DNA from: Porphyromonas sp.
GTDB lineage: Bacteria; Bacteroidota; Bacteroidia; Bacteroidales; Porphyromonadaceae
Reading direction: 5' to 3'
DNA length: 6,764 bases
Assembly (NCBI GenBank): GCA_029983505.1
Contig: JASBZK010000060.1
Span: forward strand, 1-6,764
In this document: piece by piece, positions 1-6,490 of the stretch
Layout of the letters: each line of letters begins with the position of its first letter
How positions within the stretch are numbered: the stretch's first letter is position 1
Notes under the pieces: model-generated
Seen by the model: the letters and a program-made list of their open reading frames with translations, nothing else
The model's database searches: none
Told to the model about the DNA's origin: nothing
Made by a program: the position numbers and the translations under genes

Positions 1-58
1 GACAAGAGAAAAAGAGCAAACCGGAAAGTAGAAAAGCCAGGATACGGAACACTTTCAT
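1..58 (-). CDS. Lipoprotein, N-terminal fragment (continues beyond the window)
   Basis: On the minus strand an ATG at 58-56 overlaps the TGA stop of the methyltransferase gene as ATGA and opens a frame with no stop through base 1. The 19 visible residues start MKVFRILAFLL and end LLFFSC. That is a basic residue, a hydrophobic core and a Cys at position 19 in a lipobox-like context, typical of a signal peptidase II lipoprotein in Bacteroidetes. The mature protein lies outside the window, so no function can be given. The 4-bp overlap makes it the fourth gene of the operon, probably translated by coupled reinitiation. The frame is short, but an overlapping start together with a textbook lipoprotein signal is unlikely by chance. 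Confidence 0.75.
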   Translation of the reverse strand, partial: MKVFRILAFLLSGLLFFSC

Positions 59-1266
59 TCGACGTACAGCACTAAGCCTTTCAGATACTCGCCTTCGGGG
101 TGAAATACGCTCACGGGGTGGTCGGCGGCCTGTGTGAGTTGGTGAAGAATGCGGACATTGCGCTTGGCTTGCAGCGCAGCTGTAAAGATCGTGTTTCTGA
201 AGAGTTCGGGCGTCACGACCTGGGAACAGGAGAAGGTAAAAAGCAGACTCCCCCTCGGCATCTTCTCGAGCGCAAGGGTATTCAGTCTCCTATATCCTTG
301 AAGCGCATGACTGAGTGCGCTTCTATTCTTGGCAAAAGCCGGGGGATCAAGCACCACGATATCGAAGTGACTTTCCTCCATACCCTCCAGATACTTAAAA
401 GCATCCTGCACTACCGGGTGATGAGGAGCCGTGAGGGTGGGGTTAAGGGCCAAGTTTTGCTCCAAAAGCGATATCGCCTGATCCGAGCTGTCTACGCTGG
501 TCACTTCAGATGCCCCTCCTCTCAAGGCACAAAGCGAGAATCCCCCCGTGTAGCAAAACATATTCAGTACCTTTTTGCCCTCAGAGTACCGCTGCAACAA
601 CAGCCGGTTGTCCCTCTGATCCAAAAAGAAGCCTGTCTTTTGCCCCTTGATGATATCTGGCTTAAAGGTGACTCCGTTTTCGACAAACGGAAGCTCTTTA
701 ACCTCTCCCCAGAGGACTGTGTCCCGGCGGTAGAGACGCTCCTCGTCACTTCCGTGGAAGCGCAAGGTTCCCTCGCTCTTCGAGTATATGCCCGTGATTT
801 CATCCCCCATCACCTCTTTCAGTGCAGATGCAATCAGCTCTCTTCTGAGTGCCATACCGGTGGTGTGAGCCTGTATAACCGCGATGCCGGAGTATGCGTC
901 AGCCACCAATCCCGGTAAACCGTCTCCTTCGCCGTAGATTAGTCTGTACCCCTTGCCTCGTCCCGTCAGCCCGAGCATCTGCCGCATTTTGTACGCGGCG
1001 CTTATTTTGTCTCTGAAGAAACCCTCGTCGATCGGCTTCTGGATCTCTCCGAAAGAGAGCATACGCACAGCGATGCTGCCACCTCTCTCGTAGTAACCGG
1101 TGCCGATATGGAGTCCGGACTTCGTCACGACCTCTACCGCTTCTCCATCGCTGAGCGCCCTCAAGTCTGACGGAAAGAAAGCACCGCTGAAGAACCATGG
1201 GTGCCTCCTGCCGATGCTTTTGAAGTCTTGACTCTCGCCTTTAAGCCGAACTTGTCTGTTATACAT
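55..1266 (-). CDS. RlmI-like class I SAM-dependent rRNA (cytosine-C5) methyltransferase
   Basis: Predicted cytoplasmic methyltransferase that uses S-adenosylmethionine to modify 23S rRNA; its E. coli relative RlmI makes m5C1962. The 403 residues match the family length (RlmI is about 396). Residues 1-80 form a PUA-type RNA-binding domain, with the family signature RRHPWFFSGA near 20-29. Residues 112-120 (GEGDGLPGL) and 208-219 (KGQKTGFFLDQR) are hallmark segments of the EEHEE/central part of this family. The Rossmann domain shows motif I around 233-243 (VLNMFCYTGGF), motif IV at 306-311 (LDPPAF) and a motif VI FSCS with Cys347, the likely catalytic nucleophile. It overlaps the exonuclease stop by 8 bp (ATGTATAA) and ends in ATGA with the next gene. 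Family membership is certain. The exact target base is inferred, so no symbol is assigned. Confidence 0.95.
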   Translation of the reverse strand: MYNRQVRLKGESQDFKSIGRRHPWFFSGAFFPSDLRALSDGEAVEVVTKSGLHIGTGYYERGGSIAVRMLSFGEIQKPIDEGFFRDKISAAYKMRQMLGLTGRGKGYRLIYGEGDGLPGLVADAYSGIAVIQAHTTGMALRRELIASALKEVMGDEITGIYSKSEGTLRFHGSDEERLYRRDTVLWGEVKELPFVENGVTFKPDIIKGQKTGFFLDQRDNRLLLQRYSEGKKVLNMFCYTGGFSLCALRGGASEVTSVDSSDQAISLLEQNLALNPTLTAPHHPVVQDAFKYLEGMEESHFDIVVLDPPAFAKNRSALSHALQGYRRLNTLALEKMPRGSLLFTFSCSQVVTPELFRNTIFTAALQAKRNVRILHQLTQAADHPVSVFHPEGEYLKGLVLYVE

Positions 1267-1984
1267 TCTTCTTGAATATTCTTGTCTCCCCTCGGGGTGT
1301 TTGGCGTGCCTTCCGGCTTTCGGTCTTCCGGAGCTTCTTCGTCACCATACCGTCCGTCTTGAGGTGCTTCAGTTTTTCAAAAATCTTATAGCCGGCATAG
1401 GCATCAAGTCCTGCATACTGCATTTGGGCAGGCGTCAGTTCCGGTCTCTCCCAGTCACTCAGTCGCTGCCCTTTGGAGAGTCTTTTGCCGAATAACAAAG
1501 AGTACACTTTCGTAAGCGAAAGGACATCCATACCGTCGGCTTTGGCAAGAGCCCGGAGATCGAGCGTGTTATTGGTCACGAGACCGTAATCCTTTTCCAG
1601 ACCGAGACCATCGTCGTTGATTCCGACTCCCACTTTGAGCACCCTGTACGAAGCGAGGAGCCGTCTGAGAGGAGCCCACTTGGGTGCTCCGAAGTCTTTG
1701 ATTCGGATGAGGCGCACGAGTACCACCGTGGTGCTGTTGGAGAGCTGGAGTAGGGCGACCGGGTAATGGATTCCTTTCCTAAAAGCCGGTTTCGTCTCGG
1801 TGTCAAAGCCGATGACCCCGTCTTTCCTAAGCTGCTTGCAGAGCCTCTCGATGTCTTTACTCTTGGTCTTCTCGGTAAAAAGGAATGGGTCAATCGGGAG
1901 AATTTCTTTCTCGAGTTTGTTGAGGTCTTCTGTCGATATGGTCAGCACGCCGCCACTCGGCGTGGCTTGTTGGTTTTCTTTCAT
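1259..1984 (-). CDS. DEDDy-family 3'-5' exonuclease (RNase D / WRN-exonuclease fold)
   Basis: Predicted metal-dependent 3'-5' exonuclease of the DEDDy superfamily, 241 residues. Exo I is GFDTET with Asp61 and Glu63. Exo II is KVGVGINDD, with Asp125 at the position of the WRN exonuclease Asp. Exo III is QYAGLDAY, with Tyr190 and Asp194 in the YxxxD spacing. All four acidic ligands and the Tyr are present, so it should be active. There is no HRDC domain, unlike full-length RNase D; instead residues 214-241 form a strongly basic tail that may bind nucleic acid. The start overlaps the DUF5063 stop as ATGA, and the stop lies 8 bp inside the methyltransferase gene. The family includes both DNA and RNA exonucleases. 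The rRNA methyltransferase next door favours an RNA substrate, but this is inference. Confidence 0.93.
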   Translation of the reverse strand: MKENQQATPSGGVLTISTEDLNKLEKEILPIDPFLFTEKTKSKDIERLCKQLRKDGVIGFDTETKPAFRKGIHYPVALLQLSNSTTVVLVRLIRIKDFGAPKWAPLRRLLASYRVLKVGVGINDDGLGLEKDYGLVTNNTLDLRALAKADGMDVLSLTKVYSLLFGKRLSKGQRLSDWERPELTPAQMQYAGLDAYAGYKIFEKLKHLKTDGMVTKKLRKTESRKARQTPRGETRIFKKNV

Positions 1985-2580
1985 AAATAGTATCCTTCAG
2001 GCTTCTCTTCGTCCTCATCTGCGGATAGTCCGGTTGCCGGCTCAAACCCGGGATTGACGGCAAGGTCGTGGAGGTGTTTGAGGACAAGGAGTATACTTTT
2101 GCCCCACTCGTACTCGAATGTGTATTCGATGGAGGCCAATGTCCCGACGAGAGTTGAGGCACCATTTTGCCGAATGTCCCAGATCCGGTCAGCCACGGCT
2201 TGGTAAATGTCGGCCATAAGCTCCGAGACAGAGGCACTCACGGGTAGGTCGGAATATCTCTGACTCTCCTGTTGCGCATCGAGAAATCGATCCTCGATCC
2301 CGAAAAAACGCTCCAGCCTGCGACGAACACTCGCGTAAGACTCCTCCGTAACCACGCGCTCCGGGTCTCCAGAAGTGTAATTCACAGAAGACTGGAGCTC
2401 CGGCAGGTGCAGAGCTGCCGAGTAGAGATCAGCGAGGATGACCCGGCAGTCGCGCATCGTTTCCTGTGTCCATTCCGGCGTGGAAAGAGGCTCCACGAGT
2501 GCGCAATACCGGGTTGCGGCCACAATGAACGTGACCACGGCATCGTTTTGCAAAAGGCTTTCCGACCTATTGTTATCCAT
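1981..2580 (-). CDS. DUF5063 domain-containing protein
   Basis: A 199-residue, largely helical, acidic cytoplasmic protein with no signal peptide or membrane segment. The N-terminal part (VVTFIVAATRYCALVE, residues 15-30) and the C-terminal TFEYEWGKSILLVLKHL stretch fit the DUF5063 family of Bacteroidetes, recognised from pattern and from its usual place next to a 3'-5' exonuclease gene. The biochemical role of the family is unknown to me. The C-terminus is an acidic tail (DEDEEKPE). It is the first gene of the overlapping operon, and its stop shares ATGA with the exonuclease start. Constant linkage suggests a partner or regulator of the exonuclease or methyltransferase, which is inference only. 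Confidence 0.85.
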   Translation of the reverse strand: MDNNRSESLLQNDAVVTFIVAATRYCALVEPLSTPEWTQETMRDCRVILADLYSAALHLPELQSSVNYTSGDPERVVTEESYASVRRRLERFFGIEDRFLDAQQESQRYSDLPVSASVSELMADIYQAVADRIWDIRQNGASTLVGTLASIEYTFEYEWGKSILLVLKHLHDLAVNPGFEPATGLSADEDEEKPEGYYL

Positions 2581-2611
2581 TCGCTTTCCTACTGTTGTCT
2601 CTTCTTATCGG

Positions 2612-2638
2612 CAAAATATGCTCATTTCAATTTCCAAA
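2612..2638 (-). promoter_or_regulatory. Candidate promoter of the DUF5063-exonuclease-methyltransferase operon
   Basis: On the minus strand a TTTG (2638-2635) is followed after 16 bp by TATTTTG (2618-2612), about 30 bp before the DUF5063 start. This resembles the Bacteroidetes TTTG...TAnnTTTG promoter, but the -7 element is one base short and the spacing is below the usual 19-21. It is a weak call. Nothing else promoter-like was seen in the 126-bp gap (2581-2706), and no clear terminator follows the regulator gene, so read-through from the regulator is also possible. Confidence 0.35.
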
Positions 2639-2706
2639 GGTACCCCTTTTTCGTGACTTACAGAGAAGCTCACGAGCCGAGAAGCGTCTTAGGGCAAGCC
2701 CAGAGG

Positions 2707-3480
2707 TCAGAAAAGTTTGCGACTAATGGCAACCCCTACGGCTTCAGCGATATTCGAGACCTGAAGCTTCTCAAAAAGCTCCTTTTTGTGACTTCTGACA
2801 GTCTCGGCAGACCGATAGAGCTTGGCGCCGATTTCTTTTGAAGACAATCCTCTTGAGGCAAAATAGAGTATTTGTCTCTCTATATCGGAGAGAATAAGCC
2901 TGCTATGGTCTTCATAAAATCTTGCATCAGGCTTATTAAAGAGCCACGACCGATTTGCCCGGGATGAAAATAATCGTATCTCGTCATCCTTACCGGATGC
3001 CGGCAGTGACACCTGGCACAGGGTCAACCAAACATTCCCATTCTCGGAAAGCACCAGAGGAGTCTCTTGGAGATGGATGAGCAATTCGCTCTTAAATTCC
3101 GGTCTCTGTAAATGTAAATTTATGGAAGAGACGTAGTTCAAGCGATCCGGGATCTGTACTTCCCTGATAAAGGAAAAGCAAGCTTGATGTACCCGGATAA
3201 AATTTGGAAGCTCTTCCTCTGCAATATGCCGGTAGTAAAACTCAAATCCCATCTGCTTTACCTCCTCGACGCTATGCGCACATAGGAAAAACGGATTTTC
3301 CGAAACATAAAGAAAGTTCATCCGGTGATAATCGACAATGTAAAAGGACTCGTAAGTGAGTCTGGCTACAGCGACGATGGTATCAAGACTCGCCTGCAAC
3401 GACAAATAATCAGACGGTCTCGGATTCGGCTGCATATCCATTGGTGGCGCAAATTCTCTAAAATTTTCCTTGGTACTCAT
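2707..3480 (-). CDS. LuxR-family (HTH) transcriptional regulator with N-terminal PAS-like domain
   Basis: Predicted cytoplasmic DNA-binding regulator, 257 residues. The C-terminal residues 196-257 are a classic LuxR/FixJ (GerE-type) helix-turn-helix: LSDIERQILYFASRGLSSKE, then an IGAKLYRSAETVRSHKKELFEKL helix pair. Residues about 35-165 look like a PAS-type sensor (SFYIVDYHRMNFLYVSEN, then FYYRHIAEEE), an arrangement common in Bacteroidetes. No response-regulator receiver domain or phospho-acceptor Asp motif is seen, so it is more likely a one-component sensor. No membrane segment is present. It is divergent from the protease gene across 282 bp that contain a perfect dyad, so it is the obvious candidate controller of that gene pair. 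The ligand or signal is unknown. A local candidate start is ATG at 3480, with no Shine-Dalgarno sequence, as is usual in this phylum. Confidence 0.93.
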   Translation of the reverse strand: MSTKENFREFAPPMDMQPNPRPSDYLSLQASLDTIVAVARLTYESFYIVDYHRMNFLYVSENPFFLCAHSVEEVKQMGFEFYYRHIAEEELPNFIRVHQACFSFIREVQIPDRLNYVSSINLHLQRPEFKSELLIHLQETPLVLSENGNVWLTLCQVSLPASGKDDEIRLFSSRANRSWLFNKPDARFYEDHSRLILSDIERQILYFASRGLSSKEIGAKLYRSAETVRSHKKELFEKLQVSNIAEAVGVAISRKLF

Positions 3481-3527
3481 TGTTGTGACTGGTATTGCAG
3501 TTAAATTAATTGGAAGAAAACACCTAA

Positions 3528-3535
3528 TAAAGTTA
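3528..3535 (-). promoter_or_regulatory. Weak -7 element for the LuxR-type regulator gene
   Basis: On the minus strand TAACTTTA matches the Bacteroidetes -7 consensus TAnnTTTG at all but the last fixed base. It lies 47 bp from the regulator ATG. No TTTG is found at the proper -33 distance, so it could be a weak or activator-dependent promoter, or chance in AT-rich DNA. Confidence 0.3.
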
Positions 3536-3633
3536 CAAAAAAGAACCGAAGGCGCTGATTAGGGAGCAAATAAGTCTGAACTAAGATAAGCATTGAAGGG
3601 AAAAGGTGTTATAACCCACACGTTACCATAAAA

Positions 3634-3651
3634 TTCACCCAAACGGGTGAA
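3634..3651. promoter_or_regulatory. Perfect 7-bp dyad, candidate LuxR-type operator
   Basis: TTCACCC-AAAC-GGGTGAA is a perfect inverted repeat in the divergent intergenic region. Its centre (3642.5) is 30-odd bp upstream of the TAATTTTG element and about 41 bp upstream of the start site that element predicts, covering the place where a -33 element should be. That is the usual position of LuxR-family activator boxes. No T-run follows, so it is not a terminator. The adjacent regulator gene is the natural candidate binder. Binding is inferred; repression is equally possible from sequence alone. Confidence 0.5.
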
Positions 3652-3672
3652 GCACGGAATTAGGATTATTAC

Positions 3673-3680
3673 TAATTTTG
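3673..3680 (+). promoter_or_regulatory. -7 promoter element for the protease-lipoprotein pair
   Basis: TAATTTTG is a perfect match to the Bacteroidetes sigma-ABfr -7 consensus TAnnTTTG. It predicts a start near 3684 and a 5' leader of about 80 bases before the ATG at 3763. No TTTG occurs 19-21 bp upstream, which suggests dependence on an activator. A second, poorer candidate is TATTTTG at 3698-3704, with TTTG 17 bp upstream at 3677-3680. Confidence 0.5.
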
Positions 3681-3762
3681 CCCTGTACCTCTCGGGGTAT
3701 TTTGACAAAACCAATCGTTCATTACATCATTTTCTAACCCTTTAAACCAGCCAAGAAAACGT

Positions 3763-5328
3763 ATGACAACAACCAAACACCGAAGATTAGTGGCGACTTT
3801 TGCCGGCTCTCTTCTCCCGTTCCTGTTATCATCCTGCTTCTTCACCACGCCCTTGCCACAAGACCCTGAAGAAGTCAAACAAGAGGGCATCGTGGAGTAC
3901 CCGTACACGATCTCAAAAGAAGAAGCGGTAGACCAACTGATTTCCACGCTGAAGTCTTGGGAAACAGCCGATCTTAGAGCCTCCGGATCTTCAAAATACA
4001 GCTCTTTCATCCGAGATCTTAAATCCATCGATCTAAATTCAGTCTACACCGTTACGACTTGTCCGACACTTAGATCACAATCCTCAAATAGCAGCTCCCC
4101 GACATCTGAAACAAGGGAGGAACTCGTTCACCTTATCAATTTTGATGATGGTGGTTATGCTGTAGCATCCGCTGACAGAAGGATTCCTTCATCTATCTTA
4201 GCAGTTGTCGATGAAGGACAAATTGACCCGATGGACTTTAAGCCACTTGATTCGCTAATTACCGAAAAGATGGTAAGACAAGACATCCCGAGTTTTCGTT
4301 TTTTCAACGACACCATTACCGACTGTTACTCAGGATTACCGGCAGATAAAGTAAGCGCCGGACTGATGTATGATTATGCACTTGCTTATGTCAAAAGGGC
4401 ATGTAGTTTTGAAGTAGATGATGGTAGCCACCGACGGGATCCAAACGATATCGGGTACTATGACCGTCCGGGGTACCAATGTGATGATGGCAGGTTCCCG
4501 AGAGAGCCGGATGGACCGGAGGATCCGTCTACTCCTCAAATAAAATATGTATCAGGAGAGTGGGAGACTTATAAAGAAGTCCCTGTTATGATAAAGACGC
4601 AATGGGGACAGGGTACCCCGTTTAATGACCTTGCTCCGGATAGAGCAGTTTTCCTTTGGCTTGGTCCGAAGAAAAAAGCTCCTGCTGGATGTGTGCCACT
4701 TGCTGTATCCGAGATACTCACTTACCAAAAGCCGAGTAATTACACCACCAAATACGGTCCGGTAGACCTTAGTTTTGTGGAACAAAAAGTCATTAATTCA
4801 GGCTACTATGATGACAAAGGAGGAGCAATGGTTGCCCGTTTGCTGAGAGAATCGGGCAGAAAAGTTGACGCAATCTACTGGAGAGACGCAACTTTCGCAT
4901 TTCCGAGTGCTGCACAAAGGTATTTTAGAGAGCTTGGATTTCAAAACGTTGAGCGTTATTTCCTCAGTGCAAAAGAAAGCGAGACCATAAAGTCTCTTGA
5001 TAGAGATTGCCCGGTTTTCATCTCTGCCATCTCCGGGATATTCGGAGGACATGCATGGGTGATAGATGGCTACAGAAAGCAGAAAAAGACAGACAAAACC
5101 ATCAATCTGAGTACCGGCGATACAATCTCCGAAGTAACCTCCGAAAGGACATTTGTTCACTGCAATTTTGGATGGGATGGAGCCGCCAATGGATTCTACA
5201 CGTTCGGGATATTCAATACAAAAAGAGGTCCTGAGGAACTCTCTTCGTTCGATACGCGTGGAGATATAAAGGGAAAATACAATTACACGTGGTACATCAG
5301 TGTAATCACAATGGGTAAGATCAAATAA
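3763..5328 (+). CDS. C10 (streptopain) family cysteine protease, lipoprotein
   Basis: Predicted surface or periplasmic papain-fold cysteine protease, 521 residues. Residues 1-25 are a lipoprotein signal (KHRR, hydrophobic core, LLSSC) with lipidated Cys25. Residues about 47-165 resemble the inhibitory prodomain of C10 zymogens, with the INFDDGGYAVASADRR strand pair typical of the family. Residues 215-262 are an acidic, Pro-rich linker. The catalytic domain starts near 275 (TQWGQGTPFND). It has Cys310 in PAGCVPLAVSEI, His430 in GGHAWVIDGY, and HCNFGWDGAANGFY (466-479) with Asn468 and Trp471. The core family residues are intact, so activity is expected. Compared with the usual NWGW the motif reads NFGW. 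There is no recognisable C-terminal type IX secretion domain. It is followed at 30 bp by another lipoprotein gene and faces a LuxR-type regulator. Family relatives include SpeB and Porphyromonas and Bacteroides C10 proteases. Confidence 0.92.
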   Translation: MTTTKHRRLVATFAGSLLPFLLSSCFFTTPLPQDPEEVKQEGIVEYPYTISKEEAVDQLISTLKSWETADLRASGSSKYSSFIRDLKSIDLNSVYTVTTCPTLRSQSSNSSSPTSETREELVHLINFDDGGYAVASADRRIPSSILAVVDEGQIDPMDFKPLDSLITEKMVRQDIPSFRFFNDTITDCYSGLPADKVSAGLMYDYALAYVKRACSFEVDDGSHRRDPNDIGYYDRPGYQCDDGRFPREPDGPEDPSTPQIKYVSGEWETYKEVPVMIKTQWGQGTPFNDLAPDRAVFLWLGPKKKAPAGCVPLAVSEILTYQKPSNYTTKYGPVDLSFVEQKVINSGYYDDKGGAMVARLLRESGRKVDAIYWRDATFAFPSAAQRYFRELGFQNVERYFLSAKESETIKSLDRDCPVFISAISGIFGGHAWVIDGYRKQKKTDKTINLSTGDTISEVTSERTFVHCNFGWDGAANGFYTFGIFNTKRGPEELSSFDTRGDIKGKYNYTWYISVITMGKIK

Positions 5329-5358
5329 CGAACGATTCAAGAAAAGAGCTATTTAGTT

Positions 5359-6156
5359 ATGCGAAACTTTCAATTCTTTTTTAGGGCGGTTTGCGTCCTT
5401 ATGCTTTTTGCGATTTCAGGGTGCAGGCTCACAGAGAAAGTGCAGGTTAATCACTTTGCAACCGAAATAGTTGTCAGTAAGGGCTTTCATATGATGTATT
5501 ATGGCTATGAGGGAATCATTGCCATTTATCCGAGAGAGAACACAACTGAAGCAAAGTTTTATACCGCGTTGGATGAGGACAAGAAAGAGTTCGAGAGATT
5601 GGCTAATGAGATGGGGGATACTTGCCACTCCGAAACCATTACCTTATATCGTTACGCAGGGTGGGGACTTGGAGATGAAATACGAACATTTAGATATCAT
5701 CCGGTTAACAAACTGACGGTGAAAAGCTCCATCGACTGGGGTAGCGATTTGCCGGCAGGTAGCGATCTGAGTGCCCAATTCCTGTTCTTATCCGCTAACT
5801 ACGACAAATTTGTACGAACCTGCAGCACTTCGGAGCCGAAGGATCCCTATAGAAACGGAATCACGCTCAGTGGTTACATAAAATCAAAAGCGGACATCGC
5901 ATACAATGAGGCGAAAGATACGGGACGGTGCCAGATTGTTCTGGACTATCTCGATAAAGTCCGCTTTGAAGAGATGACGTTTGTGGGAATTGATGGGCGT
6001 GAAAATAGTAATTCTATTGCTACTTGGGGCTTTTTGCATTCGGTGAACGCCAATATGAAGAAGCCTCAAACCCTCACTTTAGAATTTACGTCTCGAGACG
6101 GTACTGTAACCACTGAAACCGTTGACATCACTGAACCCGCTGACATTAAAGGGTAA
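5359..6156 (+). CDS. Uncharacterised lipoprotein paired with the C10 protease
   Basis: A 265-residue protein I do not recognise with certainty. Residues 1-22 are a lipoprotein signal peptide ending AISGC (Cys22), so it should be anchored to a membrane. The mature part has no further membrane segment and alternates beta-like stretches (EGIIAIYP, TITLYRYAGWG, RTFRYHPVNKLTVKSS, PQTLTLEFTSRDG) with a mid-region PAGSDLSAQFLFLSANYD. The overall look is of the small all-beta, DUF-type lipoproteins of Bacteroidales (possibly the DUF5034 type, from memory only). It has three mature Cys (89, 155, 191) besides the lipidated one. It starts 30 bp after the protease stop and precedes a strong terminator, so it is co-transcribed with the protease. 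In Bacteroides fragilis some C10 proteases are encoded next to staphostatin-like inhibitors. An inhibitor role here is a guess from context, as this protein is larger than those inhibitors. Confidence 0.88.
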   Translation: MRNFQFFFRAVCVLMLFAISGCRLTEKVQVNHFATEIVVSKGFHMMYYGYEGIIAIYPRENTTEAKFYTALDEDKKEFERLANEMGDTCHSETITLYRYAGWGLGDEIRTFRYHPVNKLTVKSSIDWGSDLPAGSDLSAQFLFLSANYDKFVRTCSTSEPKDPYRNGITLSGYIKSKADIAYNEAKDTGRCQIVLDYLDKVRFEEMTFVGIDGRENSNSIATWGFLHSVNANMKKPQTLTLEFTSRDGTVTTETVDITEPADIKG

Positions 6157-6183
6157 TCTCAGAATCTGAAGTAAAGTAGAAGT

Positions 6184-6249
6184 AGCTCCGAACCTATCGC
6201 GCCAAAACGATTTCGGGCGGCGTAGTAGGTTCGGAGCTTTCGTATTTTT
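6184..6249 (+). terminator. Rho-independent terminator of the protease-lipoprotein unit
   Basis: AGCTCCGAACCTA (6184-6196) and TAGGTTCGGAGCT (6226-6238) form a perfect 13-bp stem. An inner CGCC/GGCG pairing can form in the loop. The stem is followed by TTTCGTATTTTTT (6239-6250 region). It starts 27 bp after the lipoprotein stop. The stem is unusually long for a simple terminator, so it may also be a dispersed repeat used as one. Confidence 0.85.
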
Positions 6250-6398
6250 TGCCGGGCACGTTCCAAACCGATAGAACGGAACGGGTAGGGGAAGTCGGAC
6301 TTGATTGGACGATACTCTGCTGACTGGACATTTAGGGTGTACAAAAACAGTAGGTCGCACAGGGCGTGTCTTGCACGGGTGACGCGAAAGAAGGGAGA

Positions 6399-6412
6399 GT
6401 CCCGTTAGGGAC
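6399..6412. repeat. Short GC hairpin with a related copy at 6514-6527
   Basis: GTCCC-GTTA-GGGAC is a perfect 5-bp stem with a four-base loop. A related sequence, CCCCGCTTAGGGAC, lies at 6514-6527 in the same orientation, 115 bp away. The shared core is CCCG(n)TTAGGGAC. Compact TCCC/GGGA hairpins of this sort are common building blocks of REP-like repeats. Confidence 0.5.
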
Positions 6413-6445
6413 GGGTGGTTCCAAACGGAGCCGAATCTTGGTAGA

Positions 6446-6483
6446 CCCACACGAAGAACACCGTATAGGCATCGTCGTGTGGG
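6446..6483. repeat. Inverted repeat, 9-bp perfect stem
   Basis: CCCACACGA (6446-6454) pairs perfectly with TCGTGTGGG (6475-6483) around a 20-base loop. No T-tract follows on either strand, so it is not an intrinsic terminator. Confidence 0.6.
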
Positions 6484-6490
6484 GCGATGA

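Noticed and set aside
100..918. 272-codon plus-strand open frame opposite the methyltransferase
   Set aside because: It is antisense to a gene whose every family motif is intact; its translation has no recognisable features. It is a shadow of the high-GC coding strand.
2650..2685. Possible hairpin TCGTGA/TCACGA between the regulator and DUF5063 genes
   Set aside because: The stem is only 6 bp with a 13-base loop, and no T-tract follows in the minus-strand direction of transcription, so a terminator is not supported.
2272..2841. 189-codon plus-strand open frame spanning the DUF5063 start and regulator end
   Set aside because: It lies antisense to two well-supported genes and crosses their intergenic gap, with no domain or signal.
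3608..3615. Palindrome GTTATAAC near the candidate operator
   Set aside because: An 8-bp palindrome in AT-rich DNA is expected by chance at this length, and the symmetry breaks at the next base on each side.
4798..5340. 180-codon minus-strand open frame opposite the protease catalytic domain
   Set aside because: It is antisense to the conserved His and Trp motifs of the C10 protease and has no features of its own.
6079..6450. 123-codon open frame on the minus strand
   Set aside because: It overlaps the end of the lipoprotein gene and the terminator on the opposite strand and has no family features.
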